A stretch of DNA of 64,000 nt from Oceanobacillus piezotolerans (GTDB lineage Bacteria; Bacillota; Bacilli; Bacillales; Amphibacillaceae): NCBI RefSeq assembly GCF_003665065.1, contig NZ_RCHR01000006.1, positions 1-64,000 of the forward strand, read 5' to 3'. Under the pieces are notes generated by a model that was given only the letters and a program-made list of their open reading frames with translations, did not search any database and had not been told where the DNA came from. Both the position numbers and the translations under genes were made by a program. Each line of letters starts with the position of its first letter. Position 1 is the first letter of the stretch. This document shows positions 8,082 to 16,775 of the stretch, piece after piece.

Positions 8082-8761
8082 GTAGCTTTAATTTAGTGCC
8101 GATCATTATCTTAATTGCTGTCCTGCTAATAATATCTTCTATTGTCGGTCGTTTAAATAACAGTGGCAAAAAAGTCCGCTGGTTTTTCTTCGGGTATCTG
8201 AGTTTACTAGTTTTATCAGCAATTGTATATTTTTTACTTCCAATGGAAGAAACCCAAGTTGGCCAAATGTCAACACATGAAGAATTCCTTGAGGAAATGG
8301 ATGAATTCTATCAAAAATTAAATACTGGAGAATTAGATGAAATTGACCCTTCTTATGTTCTGGAAAGATGGGAATTTGCTTTTGATGGTGACGCGCTTTC
8401 GATTGAGTTAGGCAATCAAGAAGATTTAAATGCTGTACCAATAGAGGTTGTTGCAGTGGAAGAATTGCAGCAAGAAGTGATTGCTACATATTATCAAAAT
8501 TCTTCGCATTTATTGGGAATAAGTATAGCAGAATATTTGTCTTTGCCGTCCATAGATTTAAAGCATACAACACTGGAAATAATAGAGCCAGCACCCAATG
8601 AGCTATATTTTTCTTCCTTTAAGTCAACCTTTCCATTCAGGCAGTATTCTGGAGAGAAGCTAATGCCGGATGATATCGGGTATAGCAGTGAAATTATTAT
8701 TATACAAGTTCCTGAGGGAGTTTCTATTGAAGCGGATGAACAAATCTATGTCCGCGAATAG
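8078..8761 (+). CDS. Unrecognised membrane-anchored protein of the GntR-ABC operon
   Basis: A 227-residue protein I do not recognise. Two hydrophobic helices lie at the N-terminus (about 6-24 and 35-55), followed by an acidic soluble domain of about 170 residues rich in beta-forming stretches. This suggests an anchor with a C-terminal domain outside the membrane. It overlaps the permease stop (ATGA) and is the last gene before a hairpin. Translational coupling argues it belongs to the transporter complex, for example as a sensor or accessory subunit (inference). Confidence 0.7.
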   Translation: MSSFNLVPIIILIAVLLIISSIVGRLNNSGKKVRWFFFGYLSLLVLSAIVYFLLPMEETQVGQMSTHEEFLEEMDEFYQKLNTGELDEIDPSYVLERWEFAFDGDALSIELGNQEDLNAVPIEVVAVEELQQEVIATYYQNSSHLLGISIAEYLSLPSIDLKHTTLEIIEPAPNELYFSSFKSTFPFRQYSGEKLMPDDIGYSSEIIIIQVPEGVSIEADEQIYVRE

Positions 8762-8843
8762 TTGATTAGATTTTTGGCCAAGCTTGCAAGTGTAATTCGG
8801 AATCTGCAAAAGAGGGAAAGAAAATAAAAAGATATATCTAATG

Positions 8844-8876
8844 AAGGACAAAGTACCTGCCCGGTGCTTTGTCCTT
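8844..8876 (+). terminator. Hairpin after the GntR-ABC operon
   Basis: AAGGACAAAG / CTTTGTCCTT, a 10-bp perfect stem with a 13-base GC-rich loop. The T-run is missing, so termination may be partial. Confidence 0.5.
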
Positions 8877-8962
8877 CTGCTATAAAACCAGTCACTAGTA
8901 ATTGCCAATTTGAATTGATAAAATTAAATCATAACCTAATTTAATTGGAGGAGTGAGTAAAC

Positions 8963-9247
8963 GTGGAAAAAATTGTGAAGATAAATGATCGGGCACTCCA
9001 TACCTATGATTTTTATAAAGAAAAACAAGCAGATCGCCGAATGAAAATTGGATTTAAGTTCAATGTGAATAGTGAAAACTATCATGACGTAACTACCTTG
9101 CTTTATAAGAATGACTTTGTTGTTGAGATTCCTGAAGATAAAGTTGTGTTTTCAGCTGTAATTGGCAACTATACAACATCAATTACTAATTTATATAAGG
9201 AAAATAACGTTGGGAAGTTTTCGCTGGAATTAATCGAGAAAAAATAG
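8963..9247 (+). CDS. DUF3219 (YkvR-like) small protein
   Basis: A 94-residue cytoplasmic protein resembling the B. subtilis YkvR family. It shows the pattern IGFKFNVNSENYHDVTTLLY, then FVVEIPEDKVVFSAVIGNYTTS and TNLYKENNVGKFSLELIE. The function of the family is unknown. The start is GTG at 8963 with GGAGGAGTGAG upstream. Stands alone between a hairpin and hisC. The family call is from memory of the pattern and is moderately secure. Confidence 0.7.
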   Translation: MEKIVKINDRALHTYDFYKEKQADRRMKIGFKFNVNSENYHDVTTLLYKNDFVVEIPEDKVVFSAVIGNYTTSITNLYKENNVGKFSLELIEKK

Positions 9248-9363
9248 TGGGACTTTCAAAAATAGTTACCATATCTATTTGGTATAGGATATAATATAAT
9301 GAAAATTATCTATATATTTGTTTAACTACATAAATTCATACAAAATAGAAGGGATGTCAAGTA

Positions 9364-10461
9364 ATGACCCAGATTAAACCGCGTAAAGTATTAGAAAAAA
9401 TAAAACCATATTCTCCAGGAAAACCAATTTGGGAATTGCAGGAGGAGCTAAAGTTAGATAAGGTAGTCAAGCTTGCGTCTAATGAGAATCCTCAGGGGCC
9501 TTCACCAAAAGGAGTGGCTGCTATTTCAGCTGGTTTAGCTGACCTGCATCGTTATCCAGATGCAGACACAGTTAGCCTTAAGGAAGCCATCTCTAAGAAA
9601 TTAACCGTAGAAAAAGACCAGGTTATTGTGACGAATGGAGCGGATGAGCTAATCACTCTTATTTCAGAAGCTTTTCTAGACCAAGGAGATGAGATTATTG
9701 TTCCATCGCCTTCCTTCAGTGAGTACGACTTTGGTGCTGATTTAATGGGGGCAACCGTTGTTCCAGTCCCATTTGATGAGGGATTCCAGTTTAATGTGGA
9801 AAGAATGATAGATGCTATTACAGACAAAACCAAATTACTGTACATTTGCTCGCCAAATAATCCAACTGGTACATATTTAGCGAAGGCAGAATTCGAGAAA
9901 CTTTTAAAAGCTGTGCCAGATCACGTGTTAGTCGTATTTGATGGAGCGTACAGCCATTATGCAACGGCTGAGGACTATACAGATGGAATTGAGTTCGTTA
10001 AAGCCGGATACCCCATACTGGTATTGCAGACCTTTTCCAAAGTATACGGATTAGCAGGTTTGCGCGTTGGTTTCGGGGTAGCACCAAGGGAAGTAACTCA
10101 AACCATTTTGAAGGTTAAGGAACCATTTAATGTTAACAGCTTAGCACAAGCTGCAGCTATTGCAGCAATTAATGATGATAAGCATGTCGAGGTATCTAAA
10201 GAAAGCAATGCCACTGGAGCACAGACACTTTACAAGGAATTTTCAGAATTGGGACTTTCCTATGTAGAAACAATGAGTAACTTTGTATTGGTACAATTAG
10301 GACCAGATGCAGAGAATATTTATCAATCCTTACTTGAAAAAGGGGTTATTGTTCGATACGGAAAAATCTGGGGACTGCCAGAATACGTTCGGGTAACGAT
10401 TGGAACAGAGGAAGAAAATACATTCTTTATTGAAAAGCTGAAGGAAGTATTAAATAAATGA
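9364..10461 (+). CDS. hisC: Histidinol-phosphate aminotransferase
   Basis: A 365-residue class II PLP aminotransferase of the HisC family. It converts imidazole-acetol phosphate and glutamate to histidinol phosphate; in Bacillus HisC also serves tyrosine and phenylalanine synthesis. Visible features are LASNENPQGP near the N-terminus, YICSPNNPTGT, the PLP-binding Lys226 in TFSKVYGLAGLRVGF, and a C-terminal ITVRYGK/VRVTIGT type end. Length is normal. It is not in a his operon here, nor next to the trp genes as in B. subtilis; it is monocistronic. It could be a second copy with aromatic specificity. Confidence 0.9.
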   Translation: MTQIKPRKVLEKIKPYSPGKPIWELQEELKLDKVVKLASNENPQGPSPKGVAAISAGLADLHRYPDADTVSLKEAISKKLTVEKDQVIVTNGADELITLISEAFLDQGDEIIVPSPSFSEYDFGADLMGATVVPVPFDEGFQFNVERMIDAITDKTKLLYICSPNNPTGTYLAKAEFEKLLKAVPDHVLVVFDGAYSHYATAEDYTDGIEFVKAGYPILVLQTFSKVYGLAGLRVGFGVAPREVTQTILKVKEPFNVNSLAQAAAIAAINDDKHVEVSKESNATGAQTLYKEFSELGLSYVETMSNFVLVQLGPDAENIYQSLLEKGVIVRYGKIWGLPEYVRVTIGTEEENTFFIEKLKEVLNK

Positions 10462-10464
10462 TTT

Positions 10465-10490
10465 GAGACGGGGCGGATGCCTCGTCTTTT
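10465..10490 (+). terminator. Terminator after hisC
   Basis: AGACGGGGC / GCCTCGTCT hairpin with a 4-base loop followed by TTTT. Confidence 0.8.
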
Positions 10491-10655
10491 TCTATATAGG
10501 AGGAATCGTGGAAAGAAAATATAGGAGCTTGTTGGAAAAACTAAAAGTTCAAGGGTAATTCGCTAAAGTTCACAACATCCCTGTTAAAAATCCTGCATAA
10601 AATCTTCTCGGAACCGCTCATTCACTAAGGAAGAAATATAAACGAGTTCATCCAC

Positions 10656-10685
10656 TTGACTTATTATACGGTAGGGGGGTATAGT
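10656..10685 (+). promoter_or_regulatory. CsoR-controlled promoter of the copper operon
   Basis: TTGACT (10656) and TATAGT (10680) are 18 bases apart. The spacer contains ATACGGTAGGGGGGTAT (10666-10682), which resembles the CsoR operator: AT-flanked GTA/TAC ends around a G-tract. In the copper-free state CsoR tetramers bind here and block transcription; Cu(I) releases them. An open frame starting at the -35 is not the gene start. Confidence 0.82.
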
Positions 10686-10712
10686 ATAACTAGAAGGAAG
10701 GGAAGTGAATTC

Positions 10713-11021
10713 ATGGATAATAATGAATTTTTACATGATCACCCGAGTACGCCAAGAACTAAGGATGAAAAGAAAGCAATCGTTAATAGATTGAAGAGAA
10801 TTGAAGGTCAAGTTCGTGGAATACAGAAAATGGTGGATGAAGACCGCTATTGTATGGATATTCTCGTTCAGATAAGTGCCATTCAATCCGCACTAAAGAA
10901 TGTTGGCTTCTCTGTCACAGAACGTCATATTAAGCATTGTGTAAGTGATGCAATTAAGTCAGGGGAAGGACATGAGACGATCGATGAACTGATGGAGGTT
11001 ATGAAGCAGTTTTCCAAGTAG
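10713..11021 (+). CDS. csoR: Copper-sensing transcriptional repressor CsoR
   Basis: A 102-residue all-helical repressor of the CsoR/RcnR family. Cu(I) ligands Cys47 (RYCMD), His72 and Cys76 (RHIKHC) match the C-H-C set of B. subtilis CsoR. The core KKAIVNRLKRIEGQVRGIQKMVDE carries the basic DNA-contact residues. The ATG at 10713 has GGAAGGGAAG upstream; longer in-frame versions would start inside the promoter. It leads the csoR-copA-copZ unit and is autoregulated through the site at 10666-10682. Confidence 0.95.
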   Translation: MDNNEFLHDHPSTPRTKDEKKAIVNRLKRIEGQVRGIQKMVDEDRYCMDILVQISAIQSALKNVGFSVTERHIKHCVSDAIKSGEGHETIDELMEVMKQFSK

Positions 11022-11036
11022 AGAGGAGGATTTGCA

Positions 11037-13421
11037 ATGAGTGAAGTGAAGCATGCAACTATAGGTGTTACTGGCATGACTTGTGCTGCCTGTTCTAATC
11101 GGATTGAAAAGGTGTTAAATAAAATGGATGGGGTAGAAGCACAAGTAAACTTAACAACAGAGAAGGCATCTATTGATTATAACCCGGGTAAGACATCCGT
11201 TGAGGATATCTCGGAGAAAATAGAAAACATCGGCTATGGAGTATTAACTGAAAAAGTGGAATTTGATGTTTTAGGCATGACCTGTGCTGCTTGCTCTACA
11301 CGTATTGAAAAGGTACTTAGCAAACAACCAGGCGTGAAGATGGCTAATGTGAATCTTGCGACGGAAAGTGCAGCTATCGAATACAATCCTGGCATGATTG
11401 ATGAATCAAGTTTAATCGGTAAAATTCAAAAAATAGGTTATGATGCAAAGCCAAAAGCTGAAAAACAAGAGAAACAAACACATAAGGAAAAGCAGTTAAA
11501 GCAAATGAAAACAAAGCTTATTGTCTCGGCTCTGCTTTCGTTACCACTACTATTAACCATGCTTGTTCATTTGTTTGGAATGGATATACCACCTATCTTT
11601 ATGAATCCATGGTTTCAATTTTCCTTAGCAACGCCAGTCCAATTTATCATCGGCTGGCAATTCTATGTAGGTGCGTATAAAAACCTGCGAAATGGTGGAG
11701 CGAACATGGACGTACTTGTCGCTTTGGGGACAAGCGCAGCATATTTTTACAGTCTATACGAAGCATTTAAGACAATAGGAAATCCTGGCTATATGCCACA
11801 TCTTTACTTTGAAACAAGTGCGATCCTTATTACATTAATTCTGTTTGGAAAATATCTGGAAACAAGAGCAAAGAGCCAAACGACACTTGCCATCTCAAAA
11901 CTCATTAATCTTCAAGCAAAAGAAGCACGTGTCACTCGTAACGGAGAAGAAATTATGGTACCGGTAGAAGAGGTGATTGTTGGGGACCATCTCATTGTTA
12001 AGCCTGGTGAGAAAATACCGGTAGATGGTATGGTTGTCAAAGGAAGAACTTCTGTAGATGAAGCGATGATTACAGGAGAATCCATTCCTATAGAAAAAGA
12101 AGCTGGCTCGAATCTTATCGGATCTACGATTAATAAAAATGGATCGATTGAAATGGAGGCAACAAAGGTAGGAAAAGATACAGCCCTTGCATCTATTGTA
12201 AAAGTCGTTGAGGAAGCGCAAGGATCGAAAGCACCACTCCAGCGATTAGCAGATGTGATATCAGGTTATTTTGTCCCAATTGTCATAGGGATTGCTGTTA
12301 TTACGTTTATGATTTGGATAATCTTTGTACAACCAGGCCAGTTCGAACCTGCACTCGTAGCCTCGATTGCGGTACTTGTAATTGCTTGTCCATGTGCTCT
12401 TGGATTAGCAACTCCAACTTCGATAATGGTTGGAACTGGAAGAGCTGCAGAAGACGGGATTCTATTTAAAGGTGGAGAGCACTTAGAACGTACACACGAA
12501 TTAGAAGCGATCGTTTTAGATAAAACAGGAACAATAACAAAAGGAAAACCAGAAGTAACCGAATTTATAGGGAATGAAGAAACTCTAAAACTTCTTGCAA
12601 GTGCAGAGAAAGGATCTGAGCATCCACTTGCAGAAGCCATCGTTGCTTATGCTACTGAAAATAGTCTGCCATTTTTAGAAGTAGATGCATTTAACGCGAT
12701 ACCAGGTCGTGGAATAGAGGCTACCGTTGGTGAGAAACAGATCCTTGTTGGTAATCGGAAGTTAATGCGGGATCATCAAGTAAATGCCGTCGATGCAGAA
12801 GAAGCAATGGCACAATTTGAGATTGAGGGCAAAACAGCGATGCTTATTGCTATTAATGGCGAGTATAGAGGTGTCGTCGCGGTTGCAGATACGATTAAGG
12901 AAACAGCACCAGAGGCAATTAAACAGCTGAAAGAACAGGGTCTTGAGGTCATCATGCTTACCGGTGACAATGAACGTACAGCTCAGGCAATTGCTAAACA
13001 GGTCGGCATTGATACGGTTATTGCTAGTGTGCTTCCAGAAGAGAAAGCAGATAAAGTAAAAGAAATTCAGCTGCGAGGGAAGAAAGTTGGTATGGTTGGA
13101 GATGGTGTAAACGATGCCCCAGCACTTGCTATTGCAGATATCGGAATTGCGATTGGCACAGGAACAGAGGTAGCAATTGAGGCAGCGGATGTTACGATTC
13201 TTGGAGGCGAACTATTGCTGATTCCTAAAGCAATTAAAATCAGTCATGCAACAATCAGGAATATTCGACAAAACCTTTTCTGGGCTTTTGGCTATAATAC
13301 CGCTGGAATACCAATCGCCGCTGCAGGACTTCTAGCACCTTGGGTAGCTGGAGCTGCCATGGCATTGAGCTCGGTAAGTGTTGTGACGAATGCATTGAGA
13401 TTGAAGCGAGTAAAGATATAA
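11037..13421 (+). CDS. copA: Copper-exporting P1B-type ATPase
   Basis: A 794-residue membrane pump that exports Cu(I). Two N-terminal heavy-metal domains carry GMTCAAC motifs (Cys16/Cys19 and Cys83/Cys86). Membrane segments begin near residue 155. The transmembrane metal site Cys451-Pro-Cys453, phosphorylated Asp495 in DKTGT, the SEHPLAEA histidine and [10 protein letters not shown] are all present, followed by the final MB7/8 helices ([11 protein letters not shown]). All catalytic residues are intact and length is that of Bacillus CopA. It follows csoR by 15 bases with GAGAGGAGG upstream, and copZ lies downstream, so it receives copper from the chaperone. Confidence 0.97.
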   Translation: MSEVKHATIGVTGMTCAACSNRIEKVLNKMDGVEAQVNLTTEKASIDYNPGKTSVEDISEKIENIGYGVLTEKVEFDVLGMTCAACSTRIEKVLSKQPGVKMANVNLATESAAIEYNPGMIDESSLIGKIQKIGYDAKPKAEKQEKQTHKEKQLKQMKTKLIVSALLSLPLLLTMLVHLFGMDIPPIFMNPWFQFSLATPVQFIIGWQFYVGAYKNLRNGGANMDVLVALGTSAAYFYSLYEAFKTIGNPGYMPHLYFETSAILITLILFGKYLETRAKSQTTLAISKLINLQAKEARVTRNGEEIMVPVEEVIVGDHLIVKPGEKIPVDGMVVKGRTSVDEAMITGESIPIEKEAGSNLIGSTINKNGSIEMEATKVGKDTALASIVKVVEEAQGSKAPLQRLADVISGYFVPIVIGIAVITFMIWIIFVQPGQFEPALVASIAVLVIACPCALGLATPTSIMVGTGRAAEDGILFKGGEHLERTHELEAIVLDKTGTITKGKPEVTEFIGNEETLKLLASAEKGSEHPLAEAIVAYATENSLPFLEVDAFNAIPGRGIEATVGEKQILVGNRKLMRDHQVNAVDAEEAMAQFEIEGKTAMLIAINGEYRGVVAVADTIKETAPEAIKQLKEQGLEVIMLTGDNERTAQAIAKQVGIDTVIASVLPEEKADKVKEIQLRGKKVGMVGDGVNDAPALAIADIGIAIGTGTEVAIEAADVTILGGELLLIPKAIKISHATIRNIRQNLFWAFGYNTAGIPIAAAGLLAPWVAGAAMALSSVSVVTNALRLKRVKI

Positions 13422-13485
13422 AGTGAAATTGCTCCACATAAAGGCTCTTGAACTGTGGTAAAGAACCTTAAAGGAGGTGAAAAGC

Positions 13486-13692
13486 TTGCAAACAAAAACG
13501 TTAGATGTAAAAGGAATGTCATGTGGACACTGCAAAATGTCAGTAGAAGGTGCACTTAAACAACTGGATGGTGTATCGAACGCAGAGGTTAACTTAGAGA
13601 ATGGAAATGTGACAGTTTCTTATGATGAATCAAAAGTTACGGTAGAAGCAATGAAAGAAGCGGTAGAAGAACAGGGCTATGATGTTGCATAA
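13486..13692 (+). CDS. copZ: Copper chaperone CopZ
   Basis: A 68-residue ferredoxin-like heavy-metal-associated domain with the Cu(I) motif GMSCGHC (Cys13, Cys16), plus the TVSYDESKVTVEAM and EEQGYDV ends typical of CopZ. It ferries Cu(I) to CopA. The start is TTG 13486, 8 bases after AGGAGG; a GTG nine bases upstream overlaps that ribosome binding site and is unlikely. It lies 64 bases after copA in the same direction, which leaves room for a weak promoter or processing site, so higher CopZ levels are possible. Confidence 0.94.
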   Translation: MQTKTLDVKGMSCGHCKMSVEGALKQLDGVSNAEVNLENGNVTVSYDESKVTVEAMKEAVEEQGYDVA

Positions 13693-13694
13693 TA

Positions 13695-13736
13695 GAAGGG
13701 TGTCCCAGAAGTTTAACTTTTGGAGGCACCCTTTTA
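13695..13736 (+). terminator. Terminator of the copper operon
   Basis: AAGGGTGTCC near 13697 pairs with GGAGGCACCCTT near 13724, with an inner AAGTTTAACTT hairpin, then TTTT. This style of terminator recurs several times in the window. Confidence 0.78.
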
Positions 13737-13748
13737 CTTAGAGCATTT

Positions 13749-14165
13749 TAGATAGACTTCTGATTAGTTTAATTCAAGAAATGCGTAAAAATCCGCTCCG
13801 GAAATACACTACGCTTTCCGCGGGCGCTGCTGAGCCTCCTCGAGACTTTCGTCTCTGCGGGGTCTCAGCTAGGCTTTTCATCCCGCAGGAGTCTCCGTGT
13901 ATTTCCTCCGCTAGTATAGTGCTATAAAGAAAACACAACTCCTCATATGAAGTGATTGTAGCGGAGGGCAGTCGACTCCTGCGGGAAAAGCAACAAGCGA
14001 AGACCCCGCAGGAAGCGGTCTTCTTCCGAGGAGGCTGAGACGTTGCCCGCGGAAAGCGTACTGCCCGTAGCGGAAATCACCAGCATGTATTTCCAGTGTG
14101 TTTTTGGTGTGACACGATAAACTATCTTATATTCAGTTAATCACATTTTATATCAACTACCACTC
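13749..14165. repeat. GC-rich interspersed structured repeat, copy 1
   Basis: A non-coding element of about 290 bases (core 13794-14080) with two adjacent hairpin domains. The left domain is bounded by GGAAATACAC / GTGTATTTCC and contains nested stems (GCTGAG...CTCAGC; GAGAC...GTCTC). The right domain is bounded by GTGATT...GGGCAGT and ACTGCCC...AATCAC. CGCTTTCCGCGGGC appears at one end and its near complement at the other, so the whole is a large imperfect palindrome. It is much more GC-rich than its flanks. Weak similarity to copy 2 extends about 40-90 bases outside the core on both sides. No open reading frame, no transposase. Confidence 0.88.
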
Positions 14166-14245
14166 AGCCTAATTAAAGTGTTCTCCCGCTTTCTTTTCTT
14201 TTTACAACAAAACATGCGATAATAGGAAAAAACAATGAGGATGAA

Positions 14246-15445
14246 ATGATGAGTACTGTAGTTAAATTAAAAATAAGATCAGATTATATAAAACTGTATC
14301 AGAATAAAGCTCCATTAATAACGAAAGAAAGTGTAACGAATCCCCACGAATTAAAAAAAGAGGGGAGTATTGTTCACTTAGTCGATACAAGGGGCGCATT
14401 TTTGGCAAAAGGTTACTATGGTAATCAAAATAAGGGTATAGGCTGGGTATTATCCTATAACGAAAATGAAAAAATCGACTTTCTATTCTTTAAAAATAGA
14501 ATCCTTAACGCCATAAACAAACGAAAGTCCTTTTATGAAGATAAGGAAACGACTGCCTTTCGTATCTTTAATGGAGAAGGAGATGGGATTGGCGGGCTGA
14601 CGATTGATTATTTCGATGGTTACTATTCGATTAACTGGTATAGTGAGGGCATTTATACGTTTAAGGATAGTGTTATTCGTGTGCTTGATGAAATGGGAGA
14701 ATATAAAGCCATTTATGAAAAGAAGCGGTTTGACACGAAAGGGCAATATGTAGAGGCAGACGATTTTGTTAAAGGGGAACGTGGTGAGTTCCCAATTATT
14801 GTGAAAGAAAATGGGATGAATTATGCGGTTTATCTGAATGACGGAGCAATGGTTGGAATTTTCCTCGACCAGCGAAATGTAAGAAAAGCGATCCGCGATA
14901 AATATGCAAAAGGAAAGCATGTGCTGAATACCTTCTCTTATACAGGAGCATTCTCTGTGGCAGCAGCCCTTGGTGGAGCTTTAAAGACTACAAGTGTGGA
15001 CCTTGCAAAACGCAGTAAATCAAAAACCATTGAACAATTTAGTGTAAATGGCATTGATTTTGAACAGCAGGATATTATCGTAATGGATGTGTTTGATTAC
15101 TTTAAATATGCTAACCGTAAGAATTTAAAATTTGATATGGTTATCCTCGATCCGCCAAGCTTTGCTCGTTCTAAGAAACACACCTTTAGCACGGCCAAGG
15201 ATTATCCTGGACTAATCAAAGATACCATTTCGATTACTGAAAAGGATGGTATTATTGTCGCTTCTACCAACAATGCCTCCTTTGGAATGAAGAAGTTCAA
15301 AGGGTTTATTGAAAAAGGGTTTAAAGAGATGAATACTTCTTACAAGATTATGGAGGAATTCTCCCTACCTGCAGACTTTCAAACCAACAAACATTTTCAG
15401 CAAGGAAACTATCTCAAGGTATTAATTATCAAAAAGACAAGCTAA
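14246..15445 (+). CDS. Class I SAM-dependent rRNA methyltransferase, RlmI-like (YwbD family)
   Basis: A 399-residue protein with an N-terminal PUA-like RNA-binding domain (about 1-75), a linker domain, and a C-terminal Rossmann methyltransferase. The SAM loop is NTFSYTGAFSVAAALGGA. The catalytic/target-base motif is VILDPPSFARSKKH. This arrangement is that of E. coli RlmI (23S m5C1962) and B. subtilis YwbD, which I expect to modify 23S rRNA cytosine. Two ATGs occur in tandem at 14246/14249 after GAGG. Monocistronic; a terminator shared with the opposite gene follows. The exact target is inferred from the family. Confidence 0.88.
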   Translation: MMSTVVKLKIRSDYIKLYQNKAPLITKESVTNPHELKKEGSIVHLVDTRGAFLAKGYYGNQNKGIGWVLSYNENEKIDFLFFKNRILNAINKRKSFYEDKETTAFRIFNGEGDGIGGLTIDYFDGYYSINWYSEGIYTFKDSVIRVLDEMGEYKAIYEKKRFDTKGQYVEADDFVKGERGEFPIIVKENGMNYAVYLNDGAMVGIFLDQRNVRKAIRDKYAKGKHVLNTFSYTGAFSVAAALGGALKTTSVDLAKRSKSKTIEQFSVNGIDFEQQDIIVMDVFDYFKYANRKNLKFDMVILDPPSFARSKKHTFSTAKDYPGLIKDTISITEKDGIIVASTNNASFGMKKFKGFIEKGFKEMNTSYKIMEEFSLPADFQTNKHFQQGNYLKVLIIKKTS

Positions 15446-15452
15446 AGAGAAA

Positions 15453-15481
15453 GGACATCCATCATTTACAGATGGATGTCC
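15453..15481. terminator. Shared terminator between convergent genes
   Basis: Perfect 11-bp stem GGACATCCATC / GATGGATGTCC with a 7-base loop between the rRNA methyltransferase and the DsbA-like gene. Confidence 0.8.
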
Positions 15482-15487
15482 TGCTCT

Positions 15488-16414
15488 TTATTTACTTAAA
15501 ACAAAATAGTTTTCACCAAGAATCTCTTTCGTTTCATAAGGTGTAGCAGCCAATTCTTTCTCAACAAACGCAGCTACATCATTTTTTTCTATGTCATACA
15601 TAACTTCAATTTCTTTAGAGAACAATAATTCTTCTTCTTTAAGTAAAGCAGAGAGGGCTGGTTGATCTTTTGCATTTAAGTCCTCATCATTTAATACTTG
15701 CTTCAGGCCAGCAACATAGTAATCAAAAGGGCGACCACCTACGATTTTAACACCCTTTTTCTCTTCATTTACCATGATGATAGTTGGAAAACCACGAACA
15801 CCAAGGCTTGCTGCAAGTCCAAAATCTTCATTCAAAACCTTTTGCCCACTTGGTTCATCTGCTTGTTCTACGACCTTCTTTCCATCTAGACCAAGCTCGT
15901 TCACCAGTTTGATTAAGACGTCTTTGTCGGCAATATTTTCGTTAAAGGCAAATACCGCTTCTCTAGCACGACGTAAAAATACATTTGCCAATGCTTCATT
16001 CTGTTGTTGAATAACTTTATATACGCGAGATGGCGGATAAGAAGAGTGCACAGGGTTGTCGTACCAAAGGCTCCCGTCGATTGGCATACGAGTATATTCT
16101 CCAACTTCTCTCCAGTGACCAGCAACGTCAGAGGGTCCAGCAATTCCATTTGCAGCATCTGCAAATCCATCTCCCCATTTTTCTAACATACCACCCATTA
16201 CAGTTTGGAAATTAAAATATTCTCCGTACTGACTAACAAAGCGGCGAAGCACTGGTTCTAATGCCCAGCAATGGGAACAGATTGGATCGGTTACATAATA
16301 CAAATCAATTTTCTTATTTGGCTTAGTCAAATCGATTACCTCCATTTGCTCATCTCCAGCGACACCACATACACCTGTTTCTAAGTCACAAACCATATTG
16401 TTATTATTATTCAT
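15488..16414 (-). CDS. DsbA-family thioredoxin-fold protein (FrnE/SpxH-like)
   Basis: A 308-residue cytoplasmic protein of the DsbA superfamily. The redox motif CSHC is at Cys46-Cys49 in DPICSHCWALEP, which resembles the start of Bacillus SpxH/YjbH, the ClpXP adaptor for Spx. A helical insert follows, and the cis-proline loop GVRGFPTIIMV is intact. No signal peptide. Two further cysteines (9 and 16) sit in an N-terminal extension before the fold. It overlaps the upstream HxlR regulator by 8 bases, so the two are co-expressed. A role in thiol stress or quinone detoxification is likely; whether it is an oxidoreductase or an adaptor is not decided by sequence. Confidence 0.8.
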   Translation of the reverse strand: MNNNNNMVCDLETGVCGVAGDEQMEVIDLTKPNKKIDLYYVTDPICSHCWALEPVLRRFVSQYGEYFNFQTVMGGMLEKWGDGFADAANGIAGPSDVAGHWREVGEYTRMPIDGSLWYDNPVHSSYPPSRVYKVIQQQNEALANVFLRRAREAVFAFNENIADKDVLIKLVNELGLDGKKVVEQADEPSGQKVLNEDFGLAASLGVRGFPTIIMVNEEKKGVKIVGGRPFDYYVAGLKQVLNDEDLNAKDQPALSALLKEEELLFSKEIEVMYDIEKNDVAAFVEKELAATPYETKEILGENYFVLSK

Positions 16415-16754
16415 GTGATTTCCCTTCCTTCTCTTCTTGTATATTGATATAATGCTGTGCCCATTCCTGAATGGGTTTAAGGCTGCTTGCTAAAGCTATC
16501 CCTTTTTCTGTCAGCTGGTACGAAATACCAACAGGAGAGGTGGAACTATCAATTATTTTTTCTGCAAGACCTTCCTCGGCAAGCTCGGAAAGCTTGAGAG
16601 ATAAAGCTCTTGGTGTGATTTTTTTCAAATCTCTTTTGATGTCTGAAAAATGTGCCGTATAATCCTCACACAAAGATAAATAATGAATGAGTTGTCCATT
16701 CCACTTTTTCCCTATGACATTAAAGGCCGCTTCAATATAAGGACAAACCATCAT
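16407..16754 (-). CDS. HxlR family transcriptional regulator
   Basis: A 115-residue HxlR winged-helix protein, showing CPYIEAAFNVIGKKWNGQLIHYL, DIKRDLKKITPRALSLKLSELAEEGL and VGISYQLTEKG. Cys4 occupies the place of the N-terminal redox-sensing cysteine of YodB/HypR-type members. I start at ATG 16754, with AGAGGT 7 bases upstream; a GTG three codons earlier overlaps that site. It is co-transcribed with the DsbA-like gene. Direct repeats on its promoter suggest autoregulation in response to thiol or quinone stress (inference). Confidence 0.9.
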   Translation of the reverse strand: MMVCPYIEAAFNVIGKKWNGQLIHYLSLCEDYTAHFSDIKRDLKKITPRALSLKLSELAEEGLAEKIIDSSTSPVGISYQLTEKGIALASSLKPIQEWAQHYINIQEEKEGKSHE

Positions 16755-16775
16755 GTCTATCACCTCTTAGAATTG

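Noticed and set aside
13749-14165. Insertion sequence or MITE with its transposase
   Set aside because: No ORF or transposase is present, and I could not see a convincing target-site duplication; described only as a structured repeat.
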